From: Candidatus Thiosymbion sp. | Lineage (GTDB): Bacteria; Pseudomonadota; Gammaproteobacteria; Chromatiales; Chromatiaceae | Assembly (NCBI GenBank): GCA_018435665.1 | Contig: JAHDND010000013.1 | Coordinates: 1-64,000 of the forward strand | Direction of reading: 5' to 3' | DNA: 64,000 bases | Part shown: piece after piece, positions 1 through 8,376 of the stretch | Layout of the letters: every line of letters starts with the position of its first letter | Numbering within the stretch: position 1 is the first letter of the stretch | Program-made: the position numbers and the translations under genes | The notes under the pieces: generated by a model | What the model saw: only the letters and a program-made list of their open reading frames with translations | Told to the model about the DNA's origin: nothing | Database searches by the model: none

Positions 1-54
1 GATCTTGCGCTTGGCGTCATACTCGGCTTGGGCAAAGGAGATCTGCTTGGACAT
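1..54 (-). CDS. IS5-family transposase, N-terminal fragment (runs off the left edge)
   Basis: Read on the minus strand from an ATG at 54-52, the first 18 codons give MSKQISFAQAEYDAKRKI. This is the characteristic opening of IS5-type DDE transposases, which usually start with a K-Q-x-S/T-F-A-x-A-E motif and then a K-R-K stretch. The rest of the gene lies left of the window. The catalytic DDE residues therefore cannot be checked, and I could not place the terminal inverted repeat with confidence in the 55-122 gap. The element lies directly upstream of tssA, whose start codon is abnormal, so the insertion may have damaged the tssA leader. The family call rests on the N-terminal motif only. Confidence 0.6.
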   Translation of the reverse strand, partial: MSKQISFAQAEYDAKRKI

Positions 55-122
55 GGGGCGACTCGCGGTCGGAGATAGCATGGGCAATATTTTATCACAT
101 ACAATCCATGAGGTTGGAATAA

Positions 123-1151
123 ATCAGTGTCTCCCTAGGGGCGATATCCACAGAATCCCCGGGGGGGGATAATCTTGAGTATGACCCTGATTTTTTAGCG
201 ATGCAGCTTGCCGCCGAGGGAAAGACCGAGCGGCAGATGGGCGATACCCTGGTTCCGGCGGAAGAGCCTGATTGGCCTCGGGTCAGGGAGATAGGCGTCA
301 GACTCCTCGGGCGTTCAAAGGACCTCCGAGTCGCTGTCCTTTTAGCCCGTGCCGAAATGCAACTTCAAGGAATGCGGGGCCTGAAAGAAGGGCTTGAATT
401 GATCACTGGTTTAATCTCCAGATTCTGGGAGGATCTTCACCCCCAACTGGACCCTGAAGATGAACTTGATCCCAGTGCTCGCATCAACGTACTTCTGGAT
501 TTATGTGGTCTCGATACCCTGCTAAAACCGCTTCGGGTAAAAACCTGCATTCATTCCCCGGTTTTTGGAGCCATCGCTTTCCGCGATATCGAAGCCGTTA
601 GAAGTGAGGCAACTACAACACAGGACTTACCGCAATCTGACGTAGCCAGGATTGCGGGGGCTTTTCGGGACTGCGACCTATTTGAATTGAACACGGTTAC
701 TCAAGATGCGGCTGATGCGCTAATGTGGGCTCGCAAACTCGATCAAGCCCTTGCCGATCATTTAGCCCCTGATTGCTTGCCAGATCTTACCCCTCTGAGC
801 ACCATATTATTTAAGGTTCATGCTGTTCTTGAATCCCATCTCCGCGAGCGTCAGCCATCCTTGGGAGCTGAGTTGAGCGATGGACCCAGCCGACAAATTG
901 CCCAGCCCAGCTCACCGGTTACTAATACCACACCCCCGGCAGATCAGATCAGCTCACGCCAGGACGTGCAGCGTGAACTGGATCGGCTCTGTGACTATTA
1001 CGATCGCTGCGAGCCATCCAGCCCTGTCCCCTTACTGCTGAAGAGAGCACGGCGGTTGGTAACTGCCAGATTCACTGATATCGTCCGGGATCTGGCACCT
1101 GATTCCCTATCTCAAATCCAGCATGTCTGCGGTATCGAAAACGAGGATTGA
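123..1151 (+). CDS. tssA: T6SS protein TssA (ImpA family), start codon abnormal
   Basis: TssA caps and coordinates growth of the T6SS tail sheath at the baseplate. The frame carries the ImpA N-terminal signature PGGDNLEYDPDF followed by the GDTLVPAEEPDW segment, which identifies the family. The signature lies upstream of the first canonical start (ATG at 201), so translation must begin earlier. In this frame, however, there is no ATG, GTG or TTG between the TAA at 120-122 and position 201. Either an ATC at 123 is used (GAGG at 110-113 gives good spacing), or the ATG at 108 was the start and the TAA four codons later is a mutation. The central part is helical, and the C-terminal part is short for the family. 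G+C is near 50%, lower than the downstream tss genes. It is first in a + strand operon with tssB. Confidence 0.85.
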   Translation: MSVSLGAISTESPGGDNLEYDPDFLAMQLAAEGKTERQMGDTLVPAEEPDWPRVREIGVRLLGRSKDLRVAVLLARAEMQLQGMRGLKEGLELITGLISRFWEDLHPQLDPEDELDPSARINVLLDLCGLDTLLKPLRVKTCIHSPVFGAIAFRDIEAVRSEATTTQDLPQSDVARIAGAFRDCDLFELNTVTQDAADALMWARKLDQALADHLAPDCLPDLTPLSTILFKVHAVLESHLRERQPSLGAELSDGPSRQIAQPSSPVTNTTPPADQISSRQDVQRELDRLCDYYDRCEPSSPVPLLLKRARRLVTARFTDIVRDLAPDSLSQIQHVCGIENED

Positions 1152-1222
1152 AATCCAGTCCGCAGCCCCTTGTCGTTGTATTCCAAGCTGCGGCCTACCA
1201 CGAACCTGAGGAGATCTCACCA

Positions 1223-1759
1223 GTGGCACTTGCGAGCAGTCAGAAATTTATCGCCCGGAATCGGGCGCCTCGTGTCCAGATTGAGTATGACGTCGAACTC
1301 TATGGCGCTGAAAAGAAAATCCAGCTTCCCTTTATCATGGGTGTGATGGCCGATCTCTCAGGAAAGCCGGTGGATCCGCTGCCCCCAGTCGCAGATCGCA
1401 AGATGCTGGAGATCGATGTTGATAATTTCGATGACCGGCTAAAAGCAATGAAACCGCGCGTTGCGTTTCAGGTACCGAACACCCTTACCGGGGAAGGCAA
1501 TCTCAACGTCGAGTTGACATTCGAGTCCATGGATGATTTTTCCCCCGTGGCCATCGCGCGCAAGGTAGACGCGCTGAACAAATTGCTTCAGGCCCGCAGC
1601 CAGCTTTCCAATCTGCTGACCTACATGGACGGGAAGAGTGGCGCCGAGGAACTGATAGCACGGGTACTTCAGGATCCGACCCTGCTACAAGCGCTCGCGG
1701 CGGCACCTAAGCCGGTGGCAGACACGTCTTCAGATCAACTCCCCGGCGAGGCTGCCTGA
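1223..1759 (+). CDS. tssB: T6SS contractile sheath small subunit TssB
   Basis: TssB pairs with TssC to form the contractile sheath that propels the Hcp tube. The sequence has the family core RAPRVQIEYDVELYG followed by LPFIMGVMADLSG and the FDDRL segment, with a C-terminal region typical of sheath small subunits. The frame opens at a TTG at 1148 overlapping the tssA stop. I prefer the GTG at 1223 because a strong GAGGAG at 1208-1213 lies 9 nt ahead and the resulting 178 residues match the usual TssB length, whereas the TTG adds an unconserved leader. Two nucleotides of spacing would follow to tssC, so the two sheath subunits are tightly coupled. Confidence 0.93.
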   Translation: MALASSQKFIARNRAPRVQIEYDVELYGAEKKIQLPFIMGVMADLSGKPVDPLPPVADRKMLEIDVDNFDDRLKAMKPRVAFQVPNTLTGEGNLNVELTFESMDDFSPVAIARKVDALNKLLQARSQLSNLLTYMDGKSGAEELIARVLQDPTLLQALAAAPKPVADTSSDQLPGEAA

Positions 1760-1760
1760 A

Positions 1761-3266
1761 ATGGCCGAGATCGACACTCAAAAGAGCACCGCACCCCTAG
1801 CGGAGGTTGTCAGGATAGAACCGGAGGGATTTACCGCGCTACTCCAGAAGGAATTCAAACCCCGATCAGACCGGGCGCGCGAGGCAGTGGAAGGCGCGGT
1901 TGCCACCCTAGCCTCCCAAGCCTTGCAGCAGACCGCGCTGATCTCGGATGACGCGGTCCGCACCATTGAATCCATCATTGCCGAAATTGACAGGAAGCTG
2001 ACCCAGCAGATCAATCTGATCCTGCATCACCAGGATTTCCAACAGCTTGAGGGTGCCTGGCGGGGCTTGCACCATCTTATCAACAATACCGAAACCGATG
2101 AGATGCTCAAAATCCGGGTCATGAACATCTCGAAAAAGGATTTGCACAAGAACTTGAAGAAATTCAAGGGAACCGCCTGGGACCAAAGCCCGATCTTCAA
2201 GAAGCTCTATGAGGAGGAATATGGTCAGCTCGGCGGTGAACCCTTCGGTTGTCTAGTTGGCGATTATCATTTCGACCATAGCCCCCCCGATGTCGAACTG
2301 CTGGGTGAAATCGCCAAGATCTCTGCGGCGATTCATGCCCCCTTCATCTCCGCGGTGGCACCCTCGGTCATGCAGATGGGAAGCTGGCAGGAGTTGGCGA
2401 ACCCCCGTGATCTGACCAAAATCTTCCAAACCCCTGAATATGCGGCCTGGCGCTCCCTGCGGGAGGCCGAGGATGCCCGCTATATCGGCCTTACCATGCC
2501 ACGCTTCCTCGCGCGCCTGCCTTACGGGGCACGGACCAATCCGGTCGAGGAGTTCGATTTCGAGGAAGACACCGCTGGTGCCAGGCACGACAAATACACC
2601 TGGGCCAATTCGGCTTATGCCATGGCTGTCAATATCAACCGTTCGTTCAAGTACTTTGGTTGGTGCTCGCGCATCCGAGGGGTTGAATCGGGCGGAGCCG
2701 TGGAGGGGCTTCCCACCCATACCTTCCCCACCGACGACGGCGGCGTCGACATGAAGTGCCCGACTGAGATCGCCATCAGCGACCGGCGCGAAGCCGAGTT
2801 GGCGAAAAACGGCTTCATGCCCTTGATCCATAAGAAGAATACTGATTTTGCCGCCTTCATTGGCGCCCAGTCACTCCAGAAGCCATTTCAGTATGACGAC
2901 CCCGACGCTACCGCCAATGCCAACCTGGCAGCCCGCCTGCCCTATCTATTCGCCACCTGCCGGTTCGCGCATTATTTAAAGTGCATCGTGCGCGACAAGA
3001 TTGGCTCCTTCAAGGAGCGCGAGGATATGGAGCGCTGGCTTAACGACTGGATCCTCAACTATGTCGACGGTGACCCGGCGCATTCCAGCGAGACCACCAA
3101 GGCGCAGCACCCTCTGGCGGCGGCAGAGGTGGTGGTGGAGGAGGTGGAAGGCAATCCCGGCTACTACACCTCGAAATTCTTCCTGCGTCCTCACTACCAG
3201 CTCGAAGGTCTGACCGTTTCTCTGCGGCTGGTTTCCAAGCTGCCTTCCGCAAAGGCTGGGGGTTAA
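1761..3266 (+). CDS. tssC: T6SS contractile sheath large subunit TssC
   Basis: TssC is the large sheath protein that assembles with TssB around the Hcp tube and is recycled by ClpV. The 501-residue product shows the conserved middle segment RGLHHLINNTETDEM and the GEPFGCLVGDYHF motif. It also has the WCSRIRGVESGG motif and the C-terminal NYVDGDP segment, all typical of EvpB/VC_A0108-type TssC. The ATG at 1761 follows the tssB stop by one nucleotide with GAGG upstream inside tssB. The length is normal and no key region is missing. A 94-bp gap with a small hairpin separates it from hcp. Confidence 0.96.
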   Translation: MAEIDTQKSTAPLAEVVRIEPEGFTALLQKEFKPRSDRAREAVEGAVATLASQALQQTALISDDAVRTIESIIAEIDRKLTQQINLILHHQDFQQLEGAWRGLHHLINNTETDEMLKIRVMNISKKDLHKNLKKFKGTAWDQSPIFKKLYEEEYGQLGGEPFGCLVGDYHFDHSPPDVELLGEIAKISAAIHAPFISAVAPSVMQMGSWQELANPRDLTKIFQTPEYAAWRSLREAEDARYIGLTMPRFLARLPYGARTNPVEEFDFEEDTAGARHDKYTWANSAYAMAVNINRSFKYFGWCSRIRGVESGGAVEGLPTHTFPTDDGGVDMKCPTEIAISDRREAELAKNGFMPLIHKKNTDFAAFIGAQSLQKPFQYDDPDATANANLAARLPYLFATCRFAHYLKCIVRDKIGSFKEREDMERWLNDWILNYVDGDPAHSSETTKAQHPLAAAEVVVEEVEGNPGYYTSKFFLRPHYQLEGLTVSLRLVSKLPSAKAGG

Positions 3267-3307
3267 CGGGACACCCATCCATGTAATGTGAGTCCAATGC
3301 CAGATTG

Positions 3308-3334
3308 CGGGAACTCCCGAAGTTTGTTGTTTTC
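3308..3334 (+). terminator. Short hairpin between tssC and hcp
   Basis: CGGG at 3308-3311 and CCCG at 3316-3319 can pair around an AACT loop, and a T-rich stretch follows (3322-3332). The stem is only four to five base pairs, so this is at best a weak terminator or processing site. A break here would suit hcp, whose product is usually made in far greater amounts than the sheath genes, but that is inference. Confidence 0.3.
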
Positions 3335-3360
3335 ACTCAAGCCCATTCAGGAGCAACAAA

Positions 3361-3849
3361 ATGGCCCAAGATATCTTCATCAAGCTCAGCGATGTCAAGG
3401 GGGAGGCTCAGGACAAGGATCATAAAGACCAGATCGACGTCCTCGCCTGGTCTTGGGGCATGACCCAGTCCGGGTCCATGCACGTGGGGGGGGGCGGTGG
3501 TAGCGGTAAGGTCTCGGTGCAGGACCTGTCCTTCACCAAGTATCTGGACAAGTCCTCTCCCGTATTGATGCAGTACTGCGCCAGCGGCAAACAGTTCAAA
3601 GAGGCCCTCCTAACCATGCGTAAGGCGGGGGGAGACAAGCCCCTCGAATATCTCAAGATCAAGATGACCGATGTGATCGTCACCTCGATCAGCAGTGGCG
3701 CCTCCGGTGGTGAGGACCAGTTGACCGAAAACGTGACGCTCAACTTCGAAAAGGTCGAGACGGAATATCAGCAGCAGAAGCCCGACGGATCCAAGGAAGG
3801 TGGTCCCGTGAAATTCGGCTGGGATATCGCTGCCGACGTAAAAATCTGA
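3361..3849 (+). CDS. hcp: Hcp (TssD), T6SS tube protein
   Basis: Hcp hexamers stack into the inner tube that is shot out with VgrG, and they also chaperone small effectors inside the ring. The 162-residue product starts MAQDIFIKLSDVKGEAQDKDH. It contains the family motifs SWGMTQSG and VQDLSFTKYLDKSSPVLM, and a C-terminal strand ending WDIAADVKI. This is the HSI-I/Hcp1-like class. A five-glycine run sits in the first loop (GGGGG near residues 43-47). AGGAG at 3349-3353 gives a clear ribosome site seven bases before the ATG. Stem-loops flank the gene on both sides, which would fit separate transcript processing. Confidence 0.97.
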   Translation: MAQDIFIKLSDVKGEAQDKDHKDQIDVLAWSWGMTQSGSMHVGGGGGSGKVSVQDLSFTKYLDKSSPVLMQYCASGKQFKEALLTMRKAGGDKPLEYLKIKMTDVIVTSISSGASGGEDQLTENVTLNFEKVETEYQQQKPDGSKEGGPVKFGWDIAADVKI

Positions 3850-3876
3850 CCCGGGGCACTTATCGCCAAAGCAAAC

Positions 3877-3904
3877 CCCCACCCGCAGCAGGTCGCGGGC
3901 GGGG
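3877..3904 (+). terminator. GC-rich stem-loop downstream of hcp
   Basis: CCCC-A-CCCGC (3877-3886) can pair with GCGGG-C-GGGG (3895-3904) around an eight-base loop, giving a ten-pair stem with one mismatch. No T-run follows. It may be a 3' stabilising hairpin or partial terminator for hcp rather than an intrinsic terminator. Confidence 0.4.
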
Positions 3905-3952
3905 CCTTAACCTGGCAACCTGGGATACCTAAGACTTGCGGGAAACAGAGCA

Positions 3953-4789
3953 ATGCGCGCCGAAGAGGCTTTGCGACAGGGCGATCTGGACGACTCAGTG
4001 CGGCAACTCCAGGAGCAGGTACGCCGTGAGCCGGCCAACGCCCGGTATCGGATTTTTCTGTTCCAACTGCTGGCAGTTATGGGTCAGTGGGGGCGCGCCC
4101 TGACCCAACTCGAGGTCTCTGGCGAACTGGATGCCGGTGCCTTGGCCATGGTGCAGACCTACCGCGAGGCCTTGCGCTGCGAGTGGTTGCGCGCCGACAT
4201 TTTCGCGGGCAAGCGCTCACCCCTGATTTTTGGTCAACCGGAGGAATGGCTTGCGCTTCTGATCGAAGCCCAACGCCAGACATCCTCAGATACAAGCGAG
4301 CGGTCAGGTTCCCTGCGAGAGCTTGCCCTAGAGGCCGCCCCCCCAACCTCCGGGCGCATCGAAGACGTCGCCTTCACCTGGATCATGGACGGTGACAGCC
4401 GTCTGGGGCCGGTCCTCGAAGCCATCATCAATGGACGCTATTACTGGGTCCCCTTCCAACGCATTCAGAGGCTTGCCATCGACCAGCCACAAGATCTGCG
4501 CGACCTGGTCTGGATGCCCGCGCATTTCACCTGGGTCAATGGTGGTGAGTCGGCGGGCCTGATCCCCACCCGTTACCCAGGCTCGGAGGTTTCTCCTGAT
4601 CCCGAGGTGCGTTTGAGCCGCCGCACCGAATGGTTGCAAGGGCCAGACGGGTCCTTTCGGGGACAAGGTCAGCGCATGTTTTTCACCGATAACGGCGAAT
4701 ACCCCCTGATGAACCTGCGCTCGATCGTCTTTGACACGGCACCCGACCAGGCCCCCATAACGGACGCCGAGGCCAGGGCCCATGGTTGA
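3953..4789 (+). CDS. tagJ: T6SS accessory protein TagJ (ImpE/SciE family)
   Basis: TagJ-type proteins bind the N-terminus of TssB and are found in HSI-I-like systems; their exact role is accessory. The 278-residue product begins with a TPR-like helical region (EEALRQGDLDDSVRQLQEQVRREPANARYR, read in part). It continues with the ImpE segment containing WIMDGDSRLGPVLEAIINGRYYWVPF and the conserved WMPAHFTWVNG and IPTRYPGSE motifs. It lies between hcp and tssE and overlaps tssE by 8 bp, so the two are probably translationally coupled. Confidence 0.93.
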   Translation: MRAEEALRQGDLDDSVRQLQEQVRREPANARYRIFLFQLLAVMGQWGRALTQLEVSGELDAGALAMVQTYREALRCEWLRADIFAGKRSPLIFGQPEEWLALLIEAQRQTSSDTSERSGSLRELALEAAPPTSGRIEDVAFTWIMDGDSRLGPVLEAIINGRYYWVPFQRIQRLAIDQPQDLRDLVWMPAHFTWVNGGESAGLIPTRYPGSEVSPDPEVRLSRRTEWLQGPDGSFRGQGQRMFFTDNGEYPLMNLRSIVFDTAPDQAPITDAEARAHG

Positions 4790-5285
4790 TCTAAGACATC
4801 GGGAACGTTTGCAACCCTCGCTGCTCGATCGCCTCAGCGATGACGAGCCGGGGACGACGCAGGAGTCGCGGGCCATGCGCGAATTCTCCCTGGTGCGTTT
4901 GCGCGAGACGGTGTTGCGCGACCTGGCCTGGCTGCTCAATACGACCAACCTGGCTTCCGCCCAGTCCCTGGCGGCCTATCCCCTGGTCGCGGAATCGGTG
5001 CTCAATTTTGGTGTTCCCGAACTGGCGGGGCGGATGATTTCCACGACCGACGGGGTGTCACTGGAACGTGCCTTGCGCCAGTCGATTGCTCAATTCGAGC
5101 CCAGGATCCTGCCCCATACCCTGAAGGTCCGGCTGGAAATCAATGAGAGTCAGATGAGCCACAACGCCCTGACCTTTCTGATCGAGGGTGACCTTTGGGC
5201 ACAGCCAACGCCCCTGCGCCTCTATCTCAAAACGGAGATCGATCTCGATCTCGGCGATGTCAAGATCAGTCCCCAGGCAGGATAG
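4782..5285 (+). CDS. tssE: T6SS baseplate protein TssE (gp25-like)
   Basis: TssE is the baseplate wedge protein related to phage T4 gp25 that starts sheath polymerisation. The 167-residue product has the N-terminal PSLLDRLSDDEP segment and the RETVLRDLAWLLNT motif of the family. It also has the LNFGVPELAG motif (the usual Y-G-hydrophobic-P motif of gp25 proteins), and the C-terminal EGDLWAQPTPLRLYLKTEID strand pair. It overlaps tagJ by 8 bp and is followed after 11 bp by tssF. Confidence 0.95.
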   Translation: MVDLRHRERLQPSLLDRLSDDEPGTTQESRAMREFSLVRLRETVLRDLAWLLNTTNLASAQSLAAYPLVAESVLNFGVPELAGRMISTTDGVSLERALRQSIAQFEPRILPHTLKVRLEINESQMSHNALTFLIEGDLWAQPTPLRLYLKTEIDLDLGDVKISPQAG

Positions 5286-5296
5286 GTAAGCCTTCC

Positions 5297-7189
5297 ATGG
5301 ATCCTCGCCTGCTCGACTACTACAACCGCGAACTGCGTTTCGTGCGGGAGATGGGCGGCGAGTTTGCCGCGGAATTCCCCAAGGTCGCCGCACGACTGGG
5401 GCTGGAGAGCTTCGAGTGCGCGGACCCCTATGTCGAGCGCTTACTGGAAGGCTTCGCCTTTCTCGCCGCCCGGGTGCAGTTGAAGATCGACGCGGAGTTT
5501 CCGACCTTCACCCAGCATTTTCTGGAGATGGTTTACCCCCATTATCTGGCCCCGACCCCCTCCATGGCCGTGGTGGAGCTGGAGCCCGATCTGAACGAAG
5601 GCAGATTGGCGGAGGGTTTCGACATCCCCAGGGGCACAGCCTTGCGCGGTAACCTCGGCAACCAAACACAGACCCCTTGCGACTATCGCACGGCCCATCC
5701 GGTCCGGCTGTGGCCTATGGCGATCGTCGCCGCCGAGTATTTCGACCACAGTGGCCCGGTAGCGCAACCTGACCTGGGGATACTCAAGCGCAGCAAGGCA
5801 GGGATCCGTCTGCGTTTGCGCACCACAGCCGGTTTGACCTTCGATCAGATTTCACCGGGCGATCCAGAGCGATTTCGCTTGGTCCTGTTCCTCCAAGGCG
5901 CGGATCAGTTGCCCTTCGAGCTTTATGCGCGCCTGCTCGGGGATATCGTCGGGGTCCTGGTGCAGCCTACGGCCCGCTCCTTGCCCTGGATCGAGACCCT
6001 GCCCGCCTCCGCGGTTCGGCCCCTCGGCTTCGACGACGACGAGGCGCTCCTGCCCTATAGCCCAGCCTCCTTTCAGGGTTATCGCAACATCCACGAGTAT
6101 TTTGCCTTTCCGCAGCGCTACCTCTTCATCGCGATCGAGGGGCTCGGGCCGGTCTTACGGCGTCTCGCCGCCTCGGAGGTGGACCTGATCCTGCTCCTGC
6201 GGCAGTCGGCCCCCCTGTTTGAACGGGTGCTGGATGCCGGCAATTTCCTCCTCCACTGCGCCCCGGCCATCAACCTTTTCCCCAAGCGCTTCGATCGCAT
6301 CCACCTCGGCGACGGCGGTCCCGAATTTCACCTCATCCCCGACCGCACCCGCCCGATGGACTTCGAGGTCTACCGGATCGACAGCGTCACGGGTTATGGG
6401 AGCAACCTTACGGACGCCCGTGAGTTTCTCCCCTTTTATATGCCAGCCAATCAACTGGCCAGCGGCGAGCAACAGCCCGCTTACTACAGCATCCACCGGT
6501 TGCCACGGCGTCTTTCCTCGCGTCAGCGACAGCATGGCCCCCGCTCCAGTTATGTCGGTAGCGAGGTCTATCTGAACCTGGTGGATACGACCGCGGCCCC
6601 TTGGGCGGCTGATCTGCGCCAGCTTGCGGCGACCGGTCTTTGTACCAACCGCGATCTCCCTCTGCATCAGCCCATTGGGGTTGGCAAAACCGATTTCACC
6701 CTGGAATCCGGGGCACCCGTGCGCACTCTGCGGGTGCGCGCCGGACCAACCCCCCCGCGCCCCTCCCATGCCCAGGGGGACACCGCCTGGCGACTGATCA
6801 GCCATCTCTCGCTCAATTATCTGTCGCTGGCCGATACCGAGGGCGGTACCGGTGCCGCGGGGCTGCGGGACCTCTTGGGGCTTTATAGTGATTTGACTGA
6901 CAGCGACCAGCGCAAGCAACTCGAAGGTCTGCGCCGGGTGTCATCACGCCCGATCGTCCGGCGGCTCCCCGGGGTGCATCCGGTCGCCTATGGTCGGGGG
7001 CTGGAGATCGGCCTGGAGTGCGACGAGACCGCCTTCGAAGGGACTGGCGCCTTCCTGCTCGGCGCCGTCCTAGCCCGTTTTTTTGCTCGTTACGCTACCC
7101 TCAATTCATTCACCGAGACCCTGCTCACCACGGGTCGCGGGGAGATCATGCGATGGCCAGCGAGCCTCGGTTGCCGCCCGGCACTGTAG
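5297..7189 (+). CDS. tssF: T6SS baseplate protein TssF
   Basis: TssF with TssG and TssE forms the baseplate wedge that surrounds VgrG. The family opening MDPRLLDYYNRELRFVREMG is visible from the ATG at 5297, followed by EFAAEFPKVAARLGLE and ADPYVERLLEGFAFLAARVQ. The C-terminal part has the usual GRGLEIGLECDETAFEGTG motif. The open frame extends 34 codons upstream into tssE, but that leader is not conserved and is ignored. The length of 630 residues is normal. The 3' end overlaps tssG by 37 bp. Confidence 0.96.
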   Translation: MDPRLLDYYNRELRFVREMGGEFAAEFPKVAARLGLESFECADPYVERLLEGFAFLAARVQLKIDAEFPTFTQHFLEMVYPHYLAPTPSMAVVELEPDLNEGRLAEGFDIPRGTALRGNLGNQTQTPCDYRTAHPVRLWPMAIVAAEYFDHSGPVAQPDLGILKRSKAGIRLRLRTTAGLTFDQISPGDPERFRLVLFLQGADQLPFELYARLLGDIVGVLVQPTARSLPWIETLPASAVRPLGFDDDEALLPYSPASFQGYRNIHEYFAFPQRYLFIAIEGLGPVLRRLAASEVDLILLLRQSAPLFERVLDAGNFLLHCAPAINLFPKRFDRIHLGDGGPEFHLIPDRTRPMDFEVYRIDSVTGYGSNLTDAREFLPFYMPANQLASGEQQPAYYSIHRLPRRLSSRQRQHGPRSSYVGSEVYLNLVDTTAAPWAADLRQLAATGLCTNRDLPLHQPIGVGKTDFTLESGAPVRTLRVRAGPTPPRPSHAQGDTAWRLISHLSLNYLSLADTEGGTGAAGLRDLLGLYSDLTDSDQRKQLEGLRRVSSRPIVRRLPGVHPVAYGRGLEIGLECDETAFEGTGAFLLGAVLARFFARYATLNSFTETLLTTGRGEIMRWPASLGCRPAL

Positions 7190-8376
7190 CGGCAGCGCCA
7201 TCGCCACGGGTAGCGGGCGATGAAGACCCCGACCGGCGGCAGCGGGAGGCCCTGTTGACGACCCTCGCCGCTTCACCCTGGGATTTCAGCTTCCTAGAGA
7301 CCTTACGGCAGCTGGATTGCCTGCAACCCGGGCGGCCGCGCATCGGTGCGACGGCCCGACCCACCGATGAACCCGTGCGTTTGGCGCAGCGGGCCTCGCT
7401 GCGCTTCGCCCCCGCGGAACTTGCCGCGCTCGAACCCGCCAAAGGCGCTCGCCCACCCCGTCTGCTGGTCTATTTCCTTGGCCTGCTCGGACCCAATGGC
7501 CCCTTGCCGCTGCACCTGACCGAATATGCGCGGGACCGGCGGCGCAATGTTGGCGATAGCAGTTTCGAGCGTTTTCTGGATGTCTTTAACCACCGTCTGC
7601 TCGCCCTGCTCTACCGTGGTTGGGCCCAGGCGCAACCGGCGGTCAGCTTTGACCGACCGGACCAGGACCGCTTCAGCATCTATCTCGGCAGTCTCAGCGG
7701 CATCGCCATGCCCGCCTTCCGCAAGCGGGATGAGATGCCCGATCTGGCCAAGCTGCATTACGCCGGCCATCTGTCCTGCCAGACCCGCCACCCGGATGGT
7801 CTGAGGGCCATCTTGCACGGGCTGCTGCGGCTGCCCGTGCACATCGTGGAATTCATCGGCGGTTGGCTGACCTTGCCACCCCAATGCCGCTGGCGTCTGG
7901 GGGAGACTCCCGCCAATGGGGCCCTCGGCCAGTCCGCAACCCTCGGCGGGCGGGTTTGGGACCATCAATCCCGGTTTCGGATCCGGATTGGTCCGGTTTC
8001 ATTCAACAATTATCGGGACCTGTTGCCAGGGCGACCGGCCCTGGCGCGCGTCATGGCGGTGGTGCGCAACTATGTGGGGGATGGACTGGCGTGGGACCTG
8101 AATCCCGTGCTGGCGGAGGCCGAGGTGCCGCGGCTACGGCTGGGTGCGGGTCTGCCCCTGGGCTGGAGCACCTGGCTGGCGAGCGGCCGACTGGGCCGGG
8201 ACGGGGACGACCTCAAGCTGGACCCGAACCTAACTCAACCTGATCGCCAGCTCCGACCGGAGACGATCGGGATCCCAAGGGTCGCACCGGCTGCAGAGAT
8301 GGCCGTGCCCGATATTCAGACGCCTGCCGCTTTCGCGCCACCCGTCAACACCCTTGCCATGGGGAGGATCCCATGA
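7153..8376 (+). CDS. tssG: T6SS baseplate protein TssG
   Basis: TssG is the third wedge component of the baseplate. Family features include PWDFSFLETLRQLDC near residue 40. Further on are the GLLGPNGPLPLHLTEYARDR motif, FLDVFNHRLLALLYR, and the C-terminal FNNYRDLLPG segment. I start at the ATG at 7153 because homology begins shortly after it; the open frame upstream reads through tssF in another frame. At about 407 residues it is longer than typical TssG, owing to unconserved N- and C-terminal tails, the latter proline-rich. It overlaps tssH by four bases (ATGA). Confidence 0.94.
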   Translation: MASEPRLPPGTVAAAPSPRVAGDEDPDRRQREALLTTLAASPWDFSFLETLRQLDCLQPGRPRIGATARPTDEPVRLAQRASLRFAPAELAALEPAKGARPPRLLVYFLGLLGPNGPLPLHLTEYARDRRRNVGDSSFERFLDVFNHRLLALLYRGWAQAQPAVSFDRPDQDRFSIYLGSLSGIAMPAFRKRDEMPDLAKLHYAGHLSCQTRHPDGLRAILHGLLRLPVHIVEFIGGWLTLPPQCRWRLGETPANGALGQSATLGGRVWDHQSRFRIRIGPVSFNNYRDLLPGRPALARVMAVVRNYVGDGLAWDLNPVLAEAEVPRLRLGAGLPLGWSTWLASGRLGRDGDDLKLDPNLTQPDRQLRPETIGIPRVAPAAEMAVPDIQTPAAFAPPVNTLAMGRIP

